A stretch of DNA of 64,000 nt from JBMONI01 sp049324575 (GTDB lineage Bacteria; Omnitrophota; Omnitrophia; Omnitrophales; Aquincolibacteriaceae), in contig JBMONI010000018.1 in the NCBI GenBank assembly GCA_049324575.1, forward strand, positions 1 through 64,000, given 5' to 3'. This document shows, piece after piece, positions 17,323 through 27,025 of the stretch. How positions within the stretch are numbered: the stretch's first letter is position 1; each line of letters begins with the position of its first letter. The notes beneath the pieces were generated by a model that ran no database searches, had not been told where the DNA came from, and was given only the letters and a program-made list of their open reading frames with translations. The translations under genes were made by a program, and so were the position numbers.

Positions 17323-18628
17323 ATTCCTTCGCTCCTTGGATCTGTACCGGGTAGATGCCGCCAATCTGAAGCGGCCGCGAAGAGGTCACGGTCACCATCC
17401 CGTCGACTTCCGGGGCGTCCATAAAAGTTCTTCCGAGCCAATGCCCCCGGCCTTTATCCCGTTCGTCTATGATACATTCAACCGTTCGGCCAATCCACTC
17501 TTGATTGAGCGATCTCGCGATCTCCTGCTGAAGTTTCATCGCCTGATGCCAGCGTTCTTCTTTGATCTTCGGCGGGATCTGATCAGGAAAGGCCGCTGCC
17601 GCCGTCCCCTCTTCCCGGGAGTACATAAAAACCCCCAGCCTTTCAAAGCGCATGACTTTCATAAAATCAAGCAACTCCCGGAAATCCTTGTCGGTTTCGC
17701 CCGGGAACCCCACGATGAAGGTCGTGCGCAAGGCGATCCCAGGCACTTTTCTGCGGATCGTGCTAAGCAGTTCGCAGGTCCGCTTCTGGCTGATCCCGCG
17801 CCGCATCCGGCGCAGGACGGGATCGCTGATATGCTGAAGCGGAATATCAAGATACCGGCATAGCTTTCCGCAGTCCCGATACAGATCGATCAAGGCGCTG
17901 CTGACGGAAGCGGGATGGGCATAAAGAAGCCGTATCCATTTGAGCCGGGAAATGCGCTCCACACGGCGGATGAGCTGCGGTAAGAGCTCCCGCTGGTGCG
18001 TATCCTTCCCGAACCCGGTCAGGTCCTGGCCGGTCAAAATGATCTCCCGGGCCCCTTCCCTCACCATCAGGCGGACTTCTTTCACAAGATCCGGAACTTC
18101 CCGCGACCGGTAGCGGCCCCGGAAATTCGGGATGCTGCAGAAAGAGCAAAGACGGTCACAGCCCTCAGAGATCTTGAGATAACGGTAATGGCGGGGCGTG
18201 AGGGCGATCCGTCGATCCCCGGCAAAAGCCAAATAACCGGGGCCGCTCAAAAAACTGGCGGGCTTGCCTTGTGCGATCGAACGGAGCATTTCCGGAACCT
18301 TGCGATAATCCCCCGAACCGATAAAACCGTCCACCTCATGAAGCTCATCACGCAACGCCTCGGGAAACCGTTGGACAAGGCACCCGACCACCAGGATCCC
18401 CCGTATCCGCCGTTCTTTTTTGAGCTCAATGAGCTCCAGGATCCGTTCGATCGATTCCTCTTTAGCGTCTTGGATGAAAGCACAGGTGTTGAGAATGGCG
18501 ATATCACAGGACGTGACCGAACCGGCGATCCGGAATTCCCGTTGGGGAAGAAGCCCGAGAATATTTTCGCTGTCCACGAGGGTCTTGGGACAGCCGAGCG
18601 AAAGCATTCCGATACTGATTTTCTTCAT
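17300..18628 (-). CDS. rimO: ribosomal protein S12 methylthiotransferase RimO
   Basis: Radical-SAM enzyme that methylthiolates Asp of ribosomal protein S12. Counted from MKKISIG at 18628, the N-terminal UPF0004 domain has LGCPKTLVDSE and NTCAFI cluster cysteines. The radical-SAM core has CDRLCSFC (C-x3-C-x2-C), followed by FVGFPGE, and a C-terminal TRAM domain ends the protein. LGCPKxxVDSE and the PNFRGRYRSR segment fit RimO rather than MiaB; a separate MiaB is at 60021-61475. The open frame reaches 18700, but homology begins at 18628. Confidence 0.92.
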   Translation of the reverse strand: MKKISIGMLSLGCPKTLVDSENILGLLPQREFRIAGSVTSCDIAILNTCAFIQDAKEESIERILELIELKKERRIRGILVVGCLVQRFPEALRDELHEVDGFIGSGDYRKVPEMLRSIAQGKPASFLSGPGYLAFAGDRRIALTPRHYRYLKISEGCDRLCSFCSIPNFRGRYRSREVPDLVKEVRLMVREGAREIILTGQDLTGFGKDTHQRELLPQLIRRVERISRLKWIRLLYAHPASVSSALIDLYRDCGKLCRYLDIPLQHISDPVLRRMRRGISQKRTCELLSTIRRKVPGIALRTTFIVGFPGETDKDFRELLDFMKVMRFERLGVFMYSREEGTAAAAFPDQIPPKIKEERWHQAMKLQQEIARSLNQEWIGRTVECIIDERDKGRGHWLGRTFMDAPEVDGMVTVTSSRPLQIGGIYPVQIQGAKEYDLVGKI

Positions 18629-18659
18629 GACAAGAACACCGTAGGCGCTCCGGGACCGT

Positions 18660-18764
18660 CTAGTGGGGCCCGCGCCGGGCCAGGATCTTCGCGTAAGCAA
18701 AAACCATCGCGAAAAGAATCGTCGTCCAGCTAACCGCCATGAAGATCCACCCGCTGGGCCTCAT
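18660..18764 (-). CDS. 34-aa membrane protein, MetS-like small subunit of NSS transporter
   Basis: A 34-codon gene whose ATG overlaps the stop of the NSS symporter (ATGA). The product has one hydrophobic helix (about residues 6-26: WIFMAVSWTTILFAMVFAY) and a basic tail ending RRGPH. Small single-helix partners directly downstream of bacterial NSS transporters are known as MetS (methionine/alanine importer small subunit); position, size and topology all fit. The sequence is too short for a firm homology call. Confidence 0.7.
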   Translation of the reverse strand: MRPSGWIFMAVSWTTILFAMVFAYAKILARRGPH

Positions 18765-20332
18765 TGCGGGATCCTCTGTTGGATATAATGGCGCTTCTGC
18801 CATGCGATATGGACCAGGACCACCATGACCACCGCAAGGACCACCAGCATGAACCGGGCAAACCAGACGTAGGGATAATGCTCCGCAGGAACCCCTTCCA
18901 GCCTCAGCACATGGATCCCGTCCTGATAGATCCAGAATCCAAGCAGGACGATCAAATAAAGCGGCGTGATATATTTAATGACGGGGAAAAAAAATCGCGG
19001 GATCCCGATATCCGCCCCTAACGAGATCTCCGCCCAGGCTTTTTTAGGACCGAAAATCCAGACAAAAACGATCACTTCGATGATCCCGAAGACCACGATC
19101 CCCAAGGTCCCGATCCAGAAATCCATTTCGTTCAGGAACCCGTATTTCAGAAAAAAGATCACCGGTTGGGAAAAAAGAAAAACGAGCCCTCCGACAATCC
19201 AGGCGGCCTGCCGACGAAGCAACTGGAACTCCTCCTGCAAAAAGGCCATTAAGGGCTGCGCCATGGCGACGGCCGAAGTGATCCCTGCCAGGAATAGCAC
19301 GAAGAACCACAACGCGCCGAAGACCTGCCCGAACGGCATTTGCTGAAAGATCACCGGAAGCGCAAAAAAACCGAGGTCGAACGCCCCGGCCTGGGCGATC
19401 TCCTGGGTCCGCATGAGCCCGAAATAGGCCACGGTCACGGGGATCGCGATCGAACCGCCGATAATGACTTCGATGAATTCGTTCGTGCTCGTCGTTGCAA
19501 GACCCGAAAGAACCACGTCATCCTTTTTCGATAAATAGCTGGCGTAAGTCTGCACGGCCCCAAACCCGAGGCTCAGGGTAAAAAAGATCTGTCCGGTCGC
19601 CGCGAGCCAGACCTTACTGTCTTTGAGCCTGGAAAAATCCGGGTTCCACAGAAACCCAAACCCGTTCAGGATATGGCGGTCCGGATAGGCAGGATCGGGA
19701 GCCCCTAGCGTAAAGACCCGGATCAGAAGAAAGACCCCGATCACCAGGATCAAGGGCATGGCAAGCCTCGAAAGCATTTCGACGCCTTTCGAAATCCCCC
19801 GGGAAAGGATCCAGGTCATCAAGGCCGAGCAGATCACGAAAAAAACATAAGCCGGTGCGATCCCCGCGAAATAGCCGTTCGTTTCTTTGCCCTGATAGCC
19901 TGCCAAAAAATCCACCATTCCCTCGTGCGTGCCGATGCCGAAGTATTTTCCGATCACCGAAAAAACGCTGTAGCCCAGCGTCCAGGAGACGATGTAGTTG
20001 TAATAGATGACCAGCGCGAACGGGATGAAGATTCCGATCGCCCCCAGGTATTTGGCGGCCGGATGCTTCCAGAGGTAGTGGAACATGCCCGGGGTTGTCC
20101 CGTGTCCGTATTTGCCGCCGAACCGGCCGATCCCCCATTCGATCCACATGAGAGGGATCCCGAGAAAGAGCAGCGCAATGAAATACGGGATCATGAAAGC
20201 GCCTCCGCCATGGGCAGCGCATTGGACAGGAAAGCGAAGAAAATTCCCGATCCCGACCGCATTCGCCGACATCGCAAGAATGATCCCGATACGGCTGCCC
20301 CATTTTTCCCTGCCGGAAACTCGGTGGGTCAT
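18761..20332 (-). CDS. sodium-dependent NSS-family amino-acid symporter
   Basis: About 523 residues from the ATG at 20332, which overlaps the stop of the upstream thioredoxin-fold gene (ATGA). Helix 1 carries the Na+/substrate-binding unwound segment GNFLRFP, and the sequence shows about 12 transmembrane helices as in the neurotransmitter:sodium symporter family (LeuT, MhsT, MetP). The C-terminal part is longer than LeuT and contains two more hydrophobic segments. Transport of a neutral amino acid with Na+ is the family role; the substrate is not visible. The 34-aa gene downstream is probably its small subunit. Confidence 0.88.
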   Translation of the reverse strand: MTHRVSGREKWGSRIGIILAMSANAVGIGNFLRFPVQCAAHGGGAFMIPYFIALLFLGIPLMWIEWGIGRFGGKYGHGTTPGMFHYLWKHPAAKYLGAIGIFIPFALVIYYNYIVSWTLGYSVFSVIGKYFGIGTHEGMVDFLAGYQGKETNGYFAGIAPAYVFFVICSALMTWILSRGISKGVEMLSRLAMPLILVIGVFLLIRVFTLGAPDPAYPDRHILNGFGFLWNPDFSRLKDSKVWLAATGQIFFTLSLGFGAVQTYASYLSKKDDVVLSGLATTSTNEFIEVIIGGSIAIPVTVAYFGLMRTQEIAQAGAFDLGFFALPVIFQQMPFGQVFGALWFFVLFLAGITSAVAMAQPLMAFLQEEFQLLRRQAAWIVGGLVFLFSQPVIFFLKYGFLNEMDFWIGTLGIVVFGIIEVIVFVWIFGPKKAWAEISLGADIGIPRFFFPVIKYITPLYLIVLLGFWIYQDGIHVLRLEGVPAEHYPYVWFARFMLVVLAVVMVVLVHIAWQKRHYIQQRIPQ

Positions 20333-20886
20333 GCGCCTTCCTTCCACTTGATGGAGCAACCCATCGAGGGTTTTGGGTCTTTCGGCACGTCGCGGCCGGC
20401 GAGGACGGATTCGATCGCCTCTTTTAGATCCTCGCGTCGGACCTTTTGCGGATCTTTCCAACTGTCATCGAGCCGTCCGTGGTAGCGGAGTTTCCGGGAA
20501 CTATCGTAAAGAAAAAATTCGGGTGTGCAGACTGCGCCAAAATCGCGGGCGACCTGCTGACTTTCATCGATCAAATAAGGGAAGCCATACCCGCACTTTT
20601 CCGCGCGTTCCCGGAGCTTTGCCGGTCCGTCGTCCGGATATTGACGGGGATCATTCGAGCAGATCGCCAGGAACTGGACCTCTGGGCCTTGGAAATACCG
20701 AGCCAGCGCCACGATCCGCTCTTCCACGGCCTGCACGTAGGGACAATGTCCGCAAAGGAACATGATCACAAGCGCCCGCGCATGCGAATATTCCTCGGAA
20801 CGGTAGAGCTTCCCATCGATCCCTTGCAAAGCGAACGCAGGCATCAGGACCCCGGCCGGGGTTGGATTGGAATTGAGCAAAACCAC
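20329..20886 (-). CDS. thioredoxin-fold (AhpC/TSA-type) redox protein
   Basis: 185 residues from a GTG at 20886 with GAGGAGG five bases upstream; a weaker TTG at 20934 is possible. The thioredoxin fold carries CGHCPYV as its active-site pair, the VCTPEFFLYD cis-Pro segment and a conserved C-terminal PSMGCSIKW motif seen in this group of cytosolic thioredoxin-family proteins. No signal peptide or lipobox is visible. Exact substrate is unknown. It is translationally coupled to the NSS symporter. Confidence 0.85.
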   Translation of the reverse strand: MVLLNSNPTPAGVLMPAFALQGIDGKLYRSEEYSHARALVIMFLCGHCPYVQAVEERIVALARYFQGPEVQFLAICSNDPRQYPDDGPAKLRERAEKCGYGFPYLIDESQQVARDFGAVCTPEFFLYDSSRKLRYHGRLDDSWKDPQKVRREDLKEAIESVLAGRDVPKDPKPSMGCSIKWKEGA

Positions 20887-20960
20887 GTCTTCCTCCTCAG
20901 GAAAAGAATAAAGAGATTCTACGCGCGGAAGCAAATTCAGGCAAGCGAAACACCGGAGAA

Positions 20961-21173
20961 TCAGCGGATCTTGCGGTAAGGGAATTTCCCCTTGATGTTC
21001 TGATCAAGGAACTGACAGTGGGAAGGGGCATTCAAAAAATTCTGAAAGATGAATTCCGGGACATTCTGATACTGATAAGTCGCGCCCGCAATGAACTCCA
21101 CCTGCAGAACCTTGGTTTTGCGTTCGTAGCCGATCCATTCAATTTCGGTCGAAAGAACCATCTGATTGATCAT
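20961..21173 (-). CDS. KTSC-domain small protein
   Basis: About 70 residues from the ATG at 21173 (MINQMVLSTEIEWIGYE). The segment LQVEFIAGATYQYQNVPE followed by APSHCQFLDQNIKGKFPY matches the KTSC domain, named for a lysyl-tRNA synthetase C-terminal module; stand-alone copies are common in bacteria and have no assigned function. The usual KTSC-like serine/glycine spot reads PSHCQ here. Confidence 0.75.
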   Translation of the reverse strand: MINQMVLSTEIEWIGYERKTKVLQVEFIAGATYQYQNVPEFIFQNFLNAPSHCQFLDQNIKGKFPYRKIR

Positions 21174-21309
21174 AGGTGCGATCCCCCCCTGTCCAGAACC
21201 CAATGGTGAACACAAAAAGAACGGTTGCGACGATCAGAACCAAGCCCATGGTCATCTGCGGACAGATGGTCAGCAATTTCATTGCTTTCAGGCTTGTCAG
21301 TATCATCAT
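21139..21309 (-). CDS. possible 56-codon small membrane protein (weak)
   Basis: An open frame of 56 codons begins with ATGATG at 21309 and overlaps the KTSC gene in another frame. The middle is one clear hydrophobic helix (TMGLVLIVATVLFVFTIGFW). No ribosome-binding site is visible. The overlap with a better-supported gene makes it doubtful; it is listed because the helix is unusually clean. Confidence 0.2.
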   Translation of the reverse strand: MMILTSLKAMKLLTICPQMTMGLVLIVATVLFVFTIGFWTGGDRTYDQSDGSFDRN

Positions 21310-21369
21310 TTTATTTATCGGAAAAACAGGAGGAATCTTGAATGCTTTTTGGAGCTTGCCTCGTGAAAA

Positions 21370-23052
21370 TCAGCGGCTCGGCGTCCGGAGCATCTGGCGG
21401 GCATGCGCTTTGGAGATCTCGGTATCGGATTCCCCGTCCATCATCTGGGAAACCTCCCGAACGCGCTCGGGTTCCGAAAGCCGCCGGCATCGGACCTGGG
21501 TTCGCTTCCCTTCCGCTTGCTTTTCGACCTTGTAGTGATGGACCGCGAACGATGCGATCTGGGGAAGATGGGTAATGAGAATAACCTGATGCGATCGCGA
21601 GATCGTCCGGATCTTCTCCCCGACCTTTTGTCCGAGACGTCCGCCGATATTCGCGTCGATCTCATCGAAGAGAAGCGTCGGAACCGCATCGGCCTTGGCC
21701 AGGACCGCTTTGATCGCCAGCATAACGCGGGCCGCTTCGCCTCCTGAAGCGATCTTCGAAAGCGGCATCAGCGGTTCGCCGGGATTCGGGCCGAAAAGGA
21801 ACTGGGCGGCGTCTTGTCCGGACGGCCCCGGTTCGGTCTGGACCCATTCAAAACAAAAGCGGACCTCCTTGAAACCCAGGTCCTGCAGTTCCCGCTCAAT
21901 CGCCTGACTCAAGGCCGCCAGGGTCGCCTTGCGGACCCGGGTCATTTCATTCATCGCCCGGGCCATCTCCCGCCCATTCTTCTTGAGGCTCTCCTTGATC
22001 TCCTCGCGATAGACTTCGGCGTTCTGGATCTCATCGAGCTGCCGTTTCGCCCGCTCTAGGAACTCCAAAGCGGCCTCGATCGACCCCCCGTATTTTTTCT
22101 CCAACTGCTCCAGCCGGGCCATTCGTTCCTCGATCTCAGCCAGCTGAGCCGGATCGTATCCGAGGCTCTCGCGATAGCGCTGAACCTCCGCGGCCAACTC
22201 ATCGAGCTTGAGCCGGGATTCGAGAAAAACTTCTTTCCAGGGGCGGACGGAATCATCGATTCTCTCCCACTGAGCCCATTCTTTGGCCGCATTCGCCATC
22301 AGCGTGGAAACGGAAACCTCGCCGTCGCTCATGGCCAGGAGGATCCTCTCACAGATCTGCAGAAGCTTTTCACGGTGGGCTGTCTTGGCCCACTCCGCCT
22401 TGATCTCGGACAGTTCTCCCGGCTTGGGAGCCACCGATGAGATCTCCTCGGTCTGATATTTCAAAAGTTCGATCTCCCGGTCCCGAATTTCCGCCTTGGA
22501 TTCGATCTCTTTCCTCCGGGCCTCAAGACGGAGATATTCCGCATAACAACGTCCAAAATCCGCGCAAGCCCTCCTGAAAGCGTCCCCTTCCTTCCCCGCT
22601 TCGGCGAAACGATCGATGACTCTCAGATGTGAAGCGACTTCGAATAGCGACTGGTGGTCCGATTGGCCATGGATATCGACCAAGGCGCGACCGGCCTCCT
22701 TGAGCATCTGGACGGTCGCGGCGGCCCCGTTGATATAGTTGCGGCTGCGTCCGTCCGGGCCCACTTCCCGGCGAAGGATCAGGAGATGGTCCTCTCCGAT
22801 CATGGAGCGCAGCTGTGAATTCTCGGGAAAAATGGCGGGGGCGGCCTGAAAAGTCCCCTGCAAAACGCAAAGGCGTTCCTTGTCACGGATCTGATGGTTC
22901 TCGAGACGCTCTCCCAAGATGTTCTGGAGGGCATCGATCAGGATGGATTTCCCGGCCCCGGTTTCTCCGGTCAGAACATGGAACCCTTCGGAAAAATCGA
23001 TCGTCAGCCCGTCAATGAGCGCGAAATTTTCGATGTGGATCTGTTGTAGCAT
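21370..23052 (-). CDS. recN: DNA repair ATPase RecN
   Basis: A 560-residue SMC-like ATPase in double-strand break repair. Walker A is GETGAGKSILIDAL near residue 32, long coiled-coil arms fill about 150-360, the ABC signature is KIASGGEAARVMLA and Walker B is LLFDEIDANIGG. A TAGTAT element with an upstream TG lies about 30 bases before the start, but its -35 match is poor, and I see no clear LexA box. Confidence 0.95.
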   Translation of the reverse strand: MLQQIHIENFALIDGLTIDFSEGFHVLTGETGAGKSILIDALQNILGERLENHQIRDKERLCVLQGTFQAAPAIFPENSQLRSMIGEDHLLILRREVGPDGRSRNYINGAAATVQMLKEAGRALVDIHGQSDHQSLFEVASHLRVIDRFAEAGKEGDAFRRACADFGRCYAEYLRLEARRKEIESKAEIRDREIELLKYQTEEISSVAPKPGELSEIKAEWAKTAHREKLLQICERILLAMSDGEVSVSTLMANAAKEWAQWERIDDSVRPWKEVFLESRLKLDELAAEVQRYRESLGYDPAQLAEIEERMARLEQLEKKYGGSIEAALEFLERAKRQLDEIQNAEVYREEIKESLKKNGREMARAMNEMTRVRKATLAALSQAIERELQDLGFKEVRFCFEWVQTEPGPSGQDAAQFLFGPNPGEPLMPLSKIASGGEAARVMLAIKAVLAKADAVPTLLFDEIDANIGGRLGQKVGEKIRTISRSHQVILITHLPQIASFAVHHYKVEKQAEGKRTQVRCRRLSEPERVREVSQMMDGESDTEISKAHARQMLRTPSR

Positions 23053-23149
23053 AGAACGGACTTTCGGTCTGGCCTCAAGCCCGGGGGAATACTAGCAGAA
23101 ATCCTCGATCGGTTCGATGAAGAATCGCGAACAACAACAAAAGGGATTT

Positions 23150-23917
23150 TCAGGAAAGACGGCGCTTGAACTCAACCCAAGGGAAAAGATCCCCCGGACA
23201 TTCCGTTTTGGCGCCCGGCGCATCACGGTGACCGATGACTCGGGAAGTCGGGATCCCGTAAAAATCCTGAAGGGTCTTGACCAGATACACGAGAGAATCC
23301 ATCTGGCTCTGGGACATATAATTCTTGCTGAAATCCCCGACGACCCCGATCCCGATCCCCATTTCGTTCATCCCGCCCGCTTTGCAATGCGCTCCGTCCA
23401 TCTGTTTGATCCACCGGGGGCCGGCTTCGATCTGCCCCGAAGCGCGTCCGCTGGAGCCGTTATCAATCAGAAAATGATAACCCAAGCCGTTCCAAAATCC
23501 GCGATCGTGATGCATTTGATCAATGCTCAGCATATTCCCCACATCCGTCGCCGTATGATGGATCACGATATATTTCCATTTACGGCTGGGGAGAAGTGTG
23601 ACGACAGGACGCGCACCGAAAGTCCCCGGGATAATGAGCTTTTGCCCCTTATTGAGCACGTTCGGATCCTGAATGCCATTCGCCTGCATGAGGGTCTGGA
23701 TATCGACGCCATAAACTTTGCTGATCCTAAAGAGCGTCTCTTGAGGCCCCACCACATGGGTGAGTGTCTGCGGAGTCCCGTACAAATTCCCCTGGGAAGC
23801 GGCCACCGCCGTGGCAGAAATATAAGCAGGTTGAGAGGGTGTGTATCGAGGCCCGCCTGCACAACCGGCAAAAAGCAGGATCATCGCAACGCTTGAAATG
23901 TAGCGGAAATATCTCAT
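23150..23917 (-). CDS. LysM-containing N-acetylmuramoyl-L-alanine amidase, lipoprotein
   Basis: 255 residues. A lipoprotein signal peptide with lipobox LFAGC ends at Cys19. One LysM domain (about 52-98, HVVGPQETLFRISKVYGV) binds peptidoglycan. An Amidase_2/PGRP domain (about 113-255) carries the zinc ligands in VIHHTA, IGHRDAPG and TECPGD. It probably cleaves or senses cell-wall peptide stems from the periplasmic face of a lipid-anchored position. Confidence 0.92.
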   Translation of the reverse strand: MRYFRYISSVAMILLFAGCAGGPRYTPSQPAYISATAVAASQGNLYGTPQTLTHVVGPQETLFRISKVYGVDIQTLMQANGIQDPNVLNKGQKLIIPGTFGARPVVTLLPSRKWKYIVIHHTATDVGNMLSIDQMHHDRGFWNGLGYHFLIDNGSSGRASGQIEAGPRWIKQMDGAHCKAGGMNEMGIGIGVVGDFSKNYMSQSQMDSLVYLVKTLQDFYGIPTSRVIGHRDAPGAKTECPGDLFPWVEFKRRLS

Positions 23918-24006
23918 GAAATCGTCATCAGGTTCCTTGGGATTAACGATGCTTTCCGCCGAAATCTTTAGCCTTTTCGATCCGGGAAGGATTTTTCTTT
24001 GCGGAG

Positions 24007-26883
24007 CTAGACGGTCCGGAGGAAGGATCCGATCGTTTTCGCCATCGAGGCCCCGCCATGGAGGAGAATGACCGGAAGGTTCTTTGAAGCCAGCGCCTCA
24101 AAATCCCCGAGAGCCTGGGCTTTTTTGAGCTCGCCAAACGTAAAATGGCTGTCAGGGACTGGAAGATCGATCGCATCATCGGTGAGAATCTCGATGAACG
24201 CCCCCGTCTTGGGCCCCCCTTTGTAAAGCTGACCGATCGAATGGAGGTAACGCGGGCCAAAACCGACGATGACCGGTTTTTTTAGTTTTTTCTGAAGCGC
24301 CAAAGCCGCTTTTTGCAAAATCGCCGCATTGGATTTATGGCGGGCCACATAGGCCAGAAGGGCAAGATATTCGGCGGTTTCAAGCTTCTTCGAGAAATTC
24401 TGGAGGACCCGTTTCCCGTCCATTGACTTTTTGCCCACGTTCCATCCGCCTCTTTTGTGCGTGATCATTTCGTCCGGCTCGGGGACATGTCCGGTCCGCT
24501 TGAGGGTCTCGAGAAGCTTGCCGGTGATATCCTTGCTTTCCTTAACATTCGGCTCGTCAAAAGGATTGATCCCGAGGGTGATGCCGATCACACTCGTAAT
24601 GATCTCCCAGCGGAGGAACTCGGCCCCTAAAGCGGACGGAGTCGGCCACTCAAAGACCAGATACGGCAAGCCCCGGCTCTTACATTCATTGAGTCTTGCA
24701 GCCCACTCTTTGGAGCGATCGCCTTTCATGGCCATAAAGACAAAGACCGCCCGGTCTCCGAAAGAGCTTAATTCGCTCCGGAGATCCGCGATCACGGGGA
24801 GGATTCCTTTCCCCTCCTTTCCGGTACTCTCTGCGATCAATTGTTCAAGCCATGCCCCAAAGGGGCCCAGCTTCTTCGATAGCATGAAAACCATGTGGTT
24901 CTTTCCCGTCGCCGCAAGCCCTGCCAAAAGCGCGGCCGGACGGAATGCGGGATGACTCCCGAGGCTCACTTCGGCCTGTGAGGCCTGGCTCAAAACGGCG
25001 GCGGTCGCAATCATTTCACGCGCCGGAAGTCCCGCCAACAAAGCCGGCACACATCCAAAATAAGAAAGGGCCGAATACCTCCCGCCGATATCGGACGGAT
25101 TGAGGAATGTTTTTCGGAAATAGCGGTCCGCGGCAGTCCGCTCAAGCCAGGACCCTTCGTCGGTGATCGCGATAAAATGACGGCCAGCTTTACGCAGGTT
25201 ATCGGGATTCTCGCCGCCATAATACTTGATCAGTTCACGGTGGAAAAAATAATACTGGGAGACCGTTTCGACGGTCGAGCCGGATTTGCTGGCAACCAGA
25301 TAGAGCGTCCGGGACGGCGGATTATTCTTCCGGCAGGCCGCGACGCCTTCGGGGGTCGTCGTATCGAGAATCGAAAAGGTCAGAAGAGGATTACCCGTCC
25401 GAGGAAGGATCGCATGCATCACTTCGGGCGCCAGGCTCGATCCTCCCATGCCGAGGAGGACCAAATGGCGATAGCCTTCTTTGGTGATCTCCTCGCGAAG
25501 CGCATCGATCTCATACAACCGGCCCAGCATCCATTCCGGCATCGGGATCCAGCCGAGCCGGTTTCGGATCACCTTCTGATGGGACTCTTCTTCTTTCCAC
25601 AACGTCGGATCTTTTTCATAAAACCGGGCCTGGCAACGTTTCTCTTCCATCTCACCCAGGAGCTCGAGAAAATCTTCACGCTCCGACCAAGGGTGGTCGA
25701 TCGCCACCTGCGCGGGCCCTTTCACCCGTTCCAAAAGGCGCTTCTGCACATTTTTTTCGATGCTCCGGATCAAGGCATAGAAGGATTCGCAAAAAAGCCG
25801 GAGCCCTTCCCGTTGCAGATAGTCCCCCGCTGCCTCGATCCCCAAACCGAGGGCTTCGATCTTTTGCAGGACATCCCGGGCCGCCTGCAGCTCCGTTTCG
25901 ATCCGTCCGGCAGGAACATCCCCCGTGCACAGAAAAGCTTCCAAGGTCGCAAGCGGCATGGTGTTGACCGTTTCGGCGCCGATCAATTCTGTCACATAGA
26001 TCAGCTCCGGATAATGAGGATTTTTGGTGCTGGTGCTCGCCCAAAGCGGCCGTTGGATCCGCGCGCCTCGAGCCGCCAGGGCGCCGAACCGCTCGCCGGA
26101 AAAAAGCCGCTTGAACTCCTGATAGATGAGCTTGGCGTTAGCCACCGCCGCTTTCCCTTGCAGGCTCCGGATCCGTTCGGCTTTGCCGGGGTCCGTTTCT
26201 CCCTTCAGCAGGAGAGCCAGTTGCTGATCCAAATGCGTATCCCACCGGCTGACAAAGACACTGGCGACCGAATGCACATTGGAGGGATCCCCCCCGTTAT
26301 CCACAAGCTCTTGCAACCCTTCCTGATACGCGACGGCGATTTCCCGGTATTGGCGCACCGAAAAGATCAAGGTCGCATTGACGCTGATCCCGCGGGCAAT
26401 CAAACGGCGGGTCGCATGAACACCCGCCGCGGTCGCGGGGACCTTGATCATAAGGTTCGGCCGCTTGACCGTAGCATGAAGCCGCAGTGCTTGCACGACA
26501 GTCGCATTCTCGTCATGCGCAAGTGTCGGAACGACCTCCAGACTCACGAACCCGTCGGCGCCCCGAGAGTCCTTGAAAACAGGAAGGAAAAGATCGCAAG
26601 CCTTCTGGATATCCGCGATCGAAAGGGCATCGTAGATCTGGAGAGCGCTGGACCCCTTTTGGACCCTGTGGGCGATCTCGCGGGCATAATCGCTCTGGGG
26701 ATGATTGATTGCTTTTTCGAAGATCGTCGGATTGGAAGTCACGCCCCGGAGGCCGGATTCCTGGATCATTTTTTTGAGCTTGCCGCTGGTAAGGATATCC
26801 CGGCTGATAAAATCAAGCCAGGGGCTTTGCCCGGCGGCAAGAAGGCGAGAAGAAGGCGATTCGATCCCTGTGGAAGATGGCAT
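24007..26883 (-). CDS. bifunctional transaldolase / glucose-6-phosphate isomerase
   Basis: 958 residues combining two sugar-phosphate enzymes. Residues about 1-370 are transaldolase (TNPTIFEKAI; Schiff-base Lys in NLMIKVPATAAG). Residues about 400-958 are phosphoglucose isomerase (GMGGSSLAPEV, VASKSGSTVETVSQY, AITDEGSWLE). The fusion links the non-oxidative pentose phosphate pathway with fructose-6-phosphate isomerisation. Tal-Pgi fusions are known in several lineages, so this is rare but not new. The start has only a weak ribosome-binding site. Confidence 0.95.
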   Translation of the reverse strand: MPSSTGIESPSSRLLAAGQSPWLDFISRDILTSGKLKKMIQESGLRGVTSNPTIFEKAINHPQSDYAREIAHRVQKGSSALQIYDALSIADIQKACDLFLPVFKDSRGADGFVSLEVVPTLAHDENATVVQALRLHATVKRPNLMIKVPATAAGVHATRRLIARGISVNATLIFSVRQYREIAVAYQEGLQELVDNGGDPSNVHSVASVFVSRWDTHLDQQLALLLKGETDPGKAERIRSLQGKAAVANAKLIYQEFKRLFSGERFGALAARGARIQRPLWASTSTKNPHYPELIYVTELIGAETVNTMPLATLEAFLCTGDVPAGRIETELQAARDVLQKIEALGLGIEAAGDYLQREGLRLFCESFYALIRSIEKNVQKRLLERVKGPAQVAIDHPWSEREDFLELLGEMEEKRCQARFYEKDPTLWKEEESHQKVIRNRLGWIPMPEWMLGRLYEIDALREEITKEGYRHLVLLGMGGSSLAPEVMHAILPRTGNPLLTFSILDTTTPEGVAACRKNNPPSRTLYLVASKSGSTVETVSQYYFFHRELIKYYGGENPDNLRKAGRHFIAITDEGSWLERTAADRYFRKTFLNPSDIGGRYSALSYFGCVPALLAGLPAREMIATAAVLSQASQAEVSLGSHPAFRPAALLAGLAATGKNHMVFMLSKKLGPFGAWLEQLIAESTGKEGKGILPVIADLRSELSSFGDRAVFVFMAMKGDRSKEWAARLNECKSRGLPYLVFEWPTPSALGAEFLRWEIITSVIGITLGINPFDEPNVKESKDITGKLLETLKRTGHVPEPDEMITHKRGGWNVGKKSMDGKRVLQNFSKKLETAEYLALLAYVARHKSNAAILQKAALALQKKLKKPVIVGFGPRYLHSIGQLYKGGPKTGAFIEILTDDAIDLPVPDSHFTFGELKKAQALGDFEALASKNLPVILLHGGASMAKTIGSFLRTV

Positions 26884-27025
26884 TTAGACCCCGCTCGGAA
26901 TAGCGTATCTCGGTTGATCTTCGACTCCGGTTCCCGCGAAGTTTCGGCGGAAACACAAAGCAGTCCCTCCTCCCAAGATCTTTTTCCGGGAAAAAGGGGA
27001 CTAAAAATGAAGGCTCGGTCTAGGG

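Noticed and set aside
26960..27010. Terminator after the cold-shock gene
   Set aside because: AGTCCC/GGGACT arms are far apart and the T run is weak, so support is too thin.
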